Source: Acetobacteraceae bacterium (GTDB taxonomy: Bacteria > Pseudomonadota > Alphaproteobacteria > Acetobacterales > Acetobacteraceae). Taken from it: a DNA stretch of 64,000 bases. The notes beneath the pieces are model-generated. The model searched no databases. It was not told where the DNA came from and saw only the letters and a program-made list of their open reading frames with translations. Made by a program: the position numbers and the translations under genes. Below, piece after piece: positions 61,156 to 64,000 of this stretch. Each line of letters opens with the position of its first letter. Position 1 is the stretch's first letter. The stretch covers positions 1-64,000 of the forward strand of contig JAKFUL010000001.1 of NCBI GenBank assembly GCA_021732665.1, read 5' to 3'.

Positions 61156-63093
61156 TCAGCGAAGCCAGTTGCTGCGCGGCGCGAGCCAGCCACGCGGGCG
61201 CTGCGTGTCAGATGCGGATGGCGCCGGCGCGGCCTGCGATGGCGGCGGCGGGTCAGCGACATTCCCAGCGGCGGGAAGTTCGCTCACCCGCAGCGGAGCA
61301 TCGGCGATCTGGTCCCGCAGCTGCTGCCAGAAGCGTTCACCGTAGCGGTCGGCACCGAGCAGCCAGAGCGCCGCACGGGCGAGCACCGCGCAGTCCAGCG
61401 CCTCGTTGCGTTCCCGCAGCTTGGCCCACTCCTGCCGGGCAAAGCCGCGGCGATCCTTCGTCGTGCGCAGCTGCTCCGCGACCAGCTGCTTGACCCATTC
61501 CACCTCGACCGCACGCGGCAGATGCACCCAGCCGGGCGGCAGCTCCTCCGCGTCGCCGCGGCCGAGCCAGAGCCGGCGATAGAGATCGGCCTTCCAGGTG
61601 GAGACCGACACGGTCCACAGCTTGAGGCCGCGCCGTAGCTTCTGACCGTTCACCAGCGCATCTACCGGCGTCGGGCCCTGCACCGGTTGCGCCCGGTTCC
61701 AGCCATCGATGCCCTTGGTCGGCGCGATGCGCGGATCCCGCAGCCGCCGAAGGTGGCCATAGACGGCGGCGGTGTCGCGGCCGCCGGTGTCGACGCAGAG
61801 CCTGGCGATGCGCATGGCACCGCCACCCTGACGGGGCCAGTCCCGCGCCAGCACCCGGGCCAATTCGTCCCAGGGCTCGCGATCTCGCGGGCTGCCCTGG
61901 ATCACCACGTGGTCCACGAGCCAGGAGGAGAAACCCTCCGCCCAGCCCCAGACGTCGCATTCCAGGCGATCGTCCTGGACGTCGACGCCGGCCGTCAGCA
62001 CCAGTGCGCCGGTGGGCACCACGCCCATGGCGAAGTCCTCGCGGCGCTCGACCAGGCGTTCCCAATCCGGCGCCTCGCCCTGCTCCTGCCAGGTCTCGCC
62101 CAGGACCGTGTTCCGAAACGTCTTGATGTCCTCGGGCTTGCCCTGCGCCGCCTCCCAATCGCGGGCGATCTGCTCCCAGGAGAGCCAGCCCACCGGCGAG
62201 TAGAGCGCCGAGATGTGGAAGCCGATGGTGTGCGGATCCTGGCCCTCGGCCGTCGCGCGCCATTCCCCGCCACTGAGCATCGCGGTCTTGTCGTGCTCCT
62301 GCATCGGATGGTCGCAGGCGGTGCAGTGATACCGCGCCGTCTCGGGCGCGCCCTTCTCCCAGAGCAGGCGCTCGAAGCGCAGCCACTGCATCTCGCCGCA
62401 TTCGGTGCACGGCACGAAGAACCGCCGCTGGTCGCTCGCCAGATACTCCCGCTCGATCCGGCTGCGGCCGGCGATGGTCGGCGTGCTGACCAGGAAGGCC
62501 TTGCGCCGCCAGCCGAAGGTCCGAGCGCGCGCCTCGGCGAGCGCAATGGGGTCACCCTCACCGGCGACATCGCCGGGATAGGCGTCCACCTCGTCGAGGA
62601 ACAGGAACCGCGCCGTCATCGAGCGCAGCCCGACCGCGCTGTTGGCACCCGTCAGCACCAGGATGCCGCCGGGGAATTCCTTCGACAGCATGGTGTTGCC
62701 GGAATCGCGCGCGCGGGCCGGGGCGACACGCTCCCGCAGCGCGGGCGTCTCCTCCAGCAGCGGGTCGATGCGCTGGCGCGAGAACCGCTTGGCCAGCTCG
62801 ACGGTCGGCTGCACCGCCAGCGCGGGTGCTGGCACATGGTGCATGATGTAGCCGAGCCAGTTGTTTCCGCTTTCCGTGGCGCCGACCTGCGCCCCCTTCA
62901 TGAACACGACGCGCCGCGCAGGATGGACGGCCGACAACGCGTCCATCACGTCCTTGAGGTAGGGCGTACGGCTGGTGCGCCAGGGACCGGGTTCCGCCGA
63001 TGCGCGGCTGCCAAGCATGCGATGCCGCTCGGCCCATTCCGAGACGGTGAGTTGCGGTGGCGGGCGGAGCATGGCGCCGACACGCCGGCGCAC
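61156..63093 (-). CDS. Terminase large subunit (GpA family)
   Basis: A 645-residue packaging motor. Walker A-like GAQVGATES is at residues 67-75 and Walker B FLFLDEVD at 163-170. A zinc-binding pair (VPCTECGE, YHCTACDH) lies near 245-270. The RNase-H-type nuclease half begins at LVLTAGVDVQDDRLECDVWG, with further acidic residues in LCVDTGGRDT. GTG 63093 or ATG 63072 may be the start. It cuts and packages phage DNA. Confidence 0.88.
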   Translation of the reverse strand: MRRRVGAMLRPPPQLTVSEWAERHRMLGSRASAEPGPWRTSRTPYLKDVMDALSAVHPARRVVFMKGAQVGATESGNNWLGYIMHHVPAPALAVQPTVELAKRFSRQRIDPLLEETPALRERVAPARARDSGNTMLSKEFPGGILVLTGANSAVGLRSMTARFLFLDEVDAYPGDVAGEGDPIALAEARARTFGWRRKAFLVSTPTIAGRSRIEREYLASDQRRFFVPCTECGEMQWLRFERLLWEKGAPETARYHCTACDHPMQEHDKTAMLSGGEWRATAEGQDPHTIGFHISALYSPVGWLSWEQIARDWEAAQGKPEDIKTFRNTVLGETWQEQGEAPDWERLVERREDFAMGVVPTGALVLTAGVDVQDDRLECDVWGWAEGFSSWLVDHVVIQGSPRDREPWDELARVLARDWPRQGGGAMRIARLCVDTGGRDTAAVYGHLRRLRDPRIAPTKGIDGWNRAQPVQGPTPVDALVNGQKLRRGLKLWTVSVSTWKADLYRRLWLGRGDAEELPPGWVHLPRAVEVEWVKQLVAEQLRTTKDRRGFARQEWAKLRERNEALDCAVLARAALWLLGADRYGERFWQQLRDQIADAPLRVSELPAAGNVADPPPPSQAAPAPSASDTQRPRGWLAPRSNWLR

Positions 63094-63097
63094 ATGC

Positions 63098-63613
63098 TCA
63101 CGGCTGCGAAGACCGGTCCCCTCCGAGGCCTGCTGGGTCGAAGCGATCGGCCGCCTCCGTCAGCAGGTCATTGATGTGGCTCTGCAGGATGGTCTGCAGC
63201 AGATGCGGATCGACGCTGATCTCGGCGGCGATCAGGCCTGAGACGCGAGCCGGCCAGTTCAGCAGCGCGTCACGCATCGTGCTGCCGATCTCGTCGAGCG
63301 CGGCATTGGCCTCGGCAACGTCCAGCAGTCGGCGCTTGGTCTCGTCGAGCGAGAGGCGCTGCGCCTCCACCTTCAGCGCGAGCTGCGCGACCTTGAGCCG
63401 GGCGAAGGGCGTGCCCTCCGCGCCGGCGCCGCTGGCCAGGGGTGAGCGGGTGGGATCGGCGGTTTCGGTCAGGCGGCGGCGGGTCTTGTCGATGTCCCAC
63501 TGGCCGTCCGGCTCGCGGGCGATGCGGTTGGTCTGTTCTGCCTTGCGCAGGGCGGTGTCACTGACGCCGAGGCGCCGCGCGGCCTCACGGGTCGAGGAGG
63601 TCAGCTCGGGCAT
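63098..63613 (-). CDS. Terminase small subunit-like DNA-binding protein
   Basis: A 171-residue protein with an N-terminal helix-turn-helix (STREAARRLGVSDTALRKAE) and a helical C-terminus (RLSLDETKRRLLDVAEANAA, LLQTILQSHINDLLTEAADR). Nu1-like layout and position directly upstream of the large subunit support small terminase. Confidence 0.75.
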   Translation of the reverse strand: MPELTSSTREAARRLGVSDTALRKAEQTNRIAREPDGQWDIDKTRRRLTETADPTRSPLASGAGAEGTPFARLKVAQLALKVEAQRLSLDETKRRLLDVAEANAALDEIGSTMRDALLNWPARVSGLIAAEISVDPHLLQTILQSHINDLLTEAADRFDPAGLGGDRSSQP

Positions 63614-63655
63614 GGCGGCGACCTCCCGCCGCGCGTGGTGGCGATGCCGGCCTTC

Positions 63656-63958
63656 TCAGAGGGGACGAAGGGCGCGCTGGCGGGCGGCTTCAAAGGCGGT
63701 GATGGCAGCGGACCAATCCAGCGTGGCGCCTTCACCGAGCATCTGCACCGCCGCGAGCGTCACGCGGCGGCGCGACCAGTAGTTTCCGTCCAGCGTGGCG
63801 AGCCATCCCGCCAGCCCCTGTGCGGCGAGGGCAGCCGCAGCGGCTGCGACCTCTGCCTCGCTCGGCGGCGCTGCGCGGCCCATCGTCACGTGCCGGCCAT
63901 CCTGCGCCAGGATGATCCAGCGTCGCTCCGCGAACTTTGGCTTCTGGTCCATCTGCAT
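63656..63958 (-). CDS. Small phage protein of unknown function
   Basis: A 100-residue protein: KFAERRWIILAQDGRHVTMG, an Ala-rich helix, and LATLDGNYWSRRRVTLAAVQ near the centre. Homologues of this type commonly precede terminase genes in such phages, but the role is unknown. The last ~40 nt of the window show nothing further. Confidence 0.55.
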   Translation of the reverse strand: MQMDQKPKFAERRWIILAQDGRHVTMGRAAPPSEAEVAAAAAALAAQGLAGWLATLDGNYWSRRRVTLAAVQMLGEGATLDWSAAITAFEAARQRALRPL

Positions 63959-64000
63959 CCCCGTCTCGGCGGGGCGTGATGCCCTGCGCGTAACGGACGA

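Noticed and set aside
59791-63174. Long plus-strand frames opposite portal and terminase (615 and 495 codons)
   Set aside because: Shadows of genes with intact Walker and portal motifs.
1-64000. CRISPR array
   Set aside because: No regularly spaced short direct repeats with unique spacers were seen; the repeats present are few, long and widely dispersed.
24000-64000. A gene transfer agent instead of a prophage
   Set aside because: DUF2793 and tail-tip features occur in GTAs, but a GpA-type terminase, lambda-type portal, protease-capsid fusion, holin, lysins and cargo slots fit a siphovirus prophage better.

Overview
The window is high-GC DNA. Gene content (hmuSTUV haem uptake, SoxV/SoxW-like and YeeE/YedE sulfur genes, and phage genes of the kind common in Alphaproteobacteria) suggests an alphaproteobacterium, perhaps an Acetobacteraceae such as a Roseomonas relative. 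The genus is inference. No rRNA, intact tRNA, CRISPR array, phage integrase or phage repressor was seen.

Layout. (1) 1-4310: chromosomal haem-uptake operon, a TonB-type transducer (cut by the window edge) followed by hmuS, hmuT, hmuU and hmuV with overlapping starts and stops. (2) 4311-33841: a ~29-kb accessory island, bracketed by and containing three same-orientation copies of a 230-320 bp repeat (R1 at 4368, 14909 and 33358). It holds several conflict-type cassettes: two nucleoside-deoxyribosyltransferase-like proteins plus a nucleoside-phosphorylase effector (4.9-7.7 kb); a sulfatase-modifying-factor-like protein fused to a cold-shock domain with an unknown partner, divergent from a 2OG oxygenase and a YbaK-type tRNA deacylase (8.3-12.2 kb); a wrecked DISARM drmB (14.2-14.8 kb); a 1143-residue STAND/TPR-like protein divergent from an AAA+/MIP18/Cys-protease-like/unknown/HNH operon (15.2-23.5 kb); an EACC1-caspase-GAF cassette (26.9-29.7 kb); and the 3' end of an hsdR gene (32.6-33.3 kb). 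Between them lie IS1380 transposase fragments and pieces of degraded prophages. (3) 33842-41885: chromosomal genes again. A leftward sulfur/redox operon (thioredoxin, CcdA, DUF302, YeeE/YedE, TauE/SafE) diverges from a rightward TetR-GST-YghU-peroxiredoxin-redoxin-haloacid dehalogenase operon, with an imperfect palindrome between them as candidate operator. (4) 41886-64000: a well-preserved leftward siphovirus-type prophage, read from terminase (63.6 kb) through portal, protease-capsid fusion, connectors, lysis genes, tail tube, frameshifted tail chaperone, tape measure and tail tip to tail fibre (42.2 kb). It probably continues beyond the right edge.

The island carries fragments of two further prophages related to the intact one: a tail-fibre end at 12.3-13.7 kb and a deleted tail/head block at 24.0-32.6 kb. 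Comparing them shows a cargo position between the tail chaperone and tail tube genes. It holds an unknown 274-residue gene in the intact prophage and the whole caspase cassette in the degraded one. The lysis peptidase was also exchanged between the copies, and a GGGAAAC -1 frameshift signal is kept in both chaperone genes.

The best candidate for an undescribed system is 15.2-23.5 kb: a possible inactive-STAND/TPR protein, an AAA+ ATPase, a MIP18-domain protein, a chymotrypsin-like protein with a Cys nucleophile motif, an orphan protein and an HNH nuclease. The NDT-NDT-PNP cassette and the oxygenase/deacylase locus are close seconds. All functional claims come from motif reading, without database searches.
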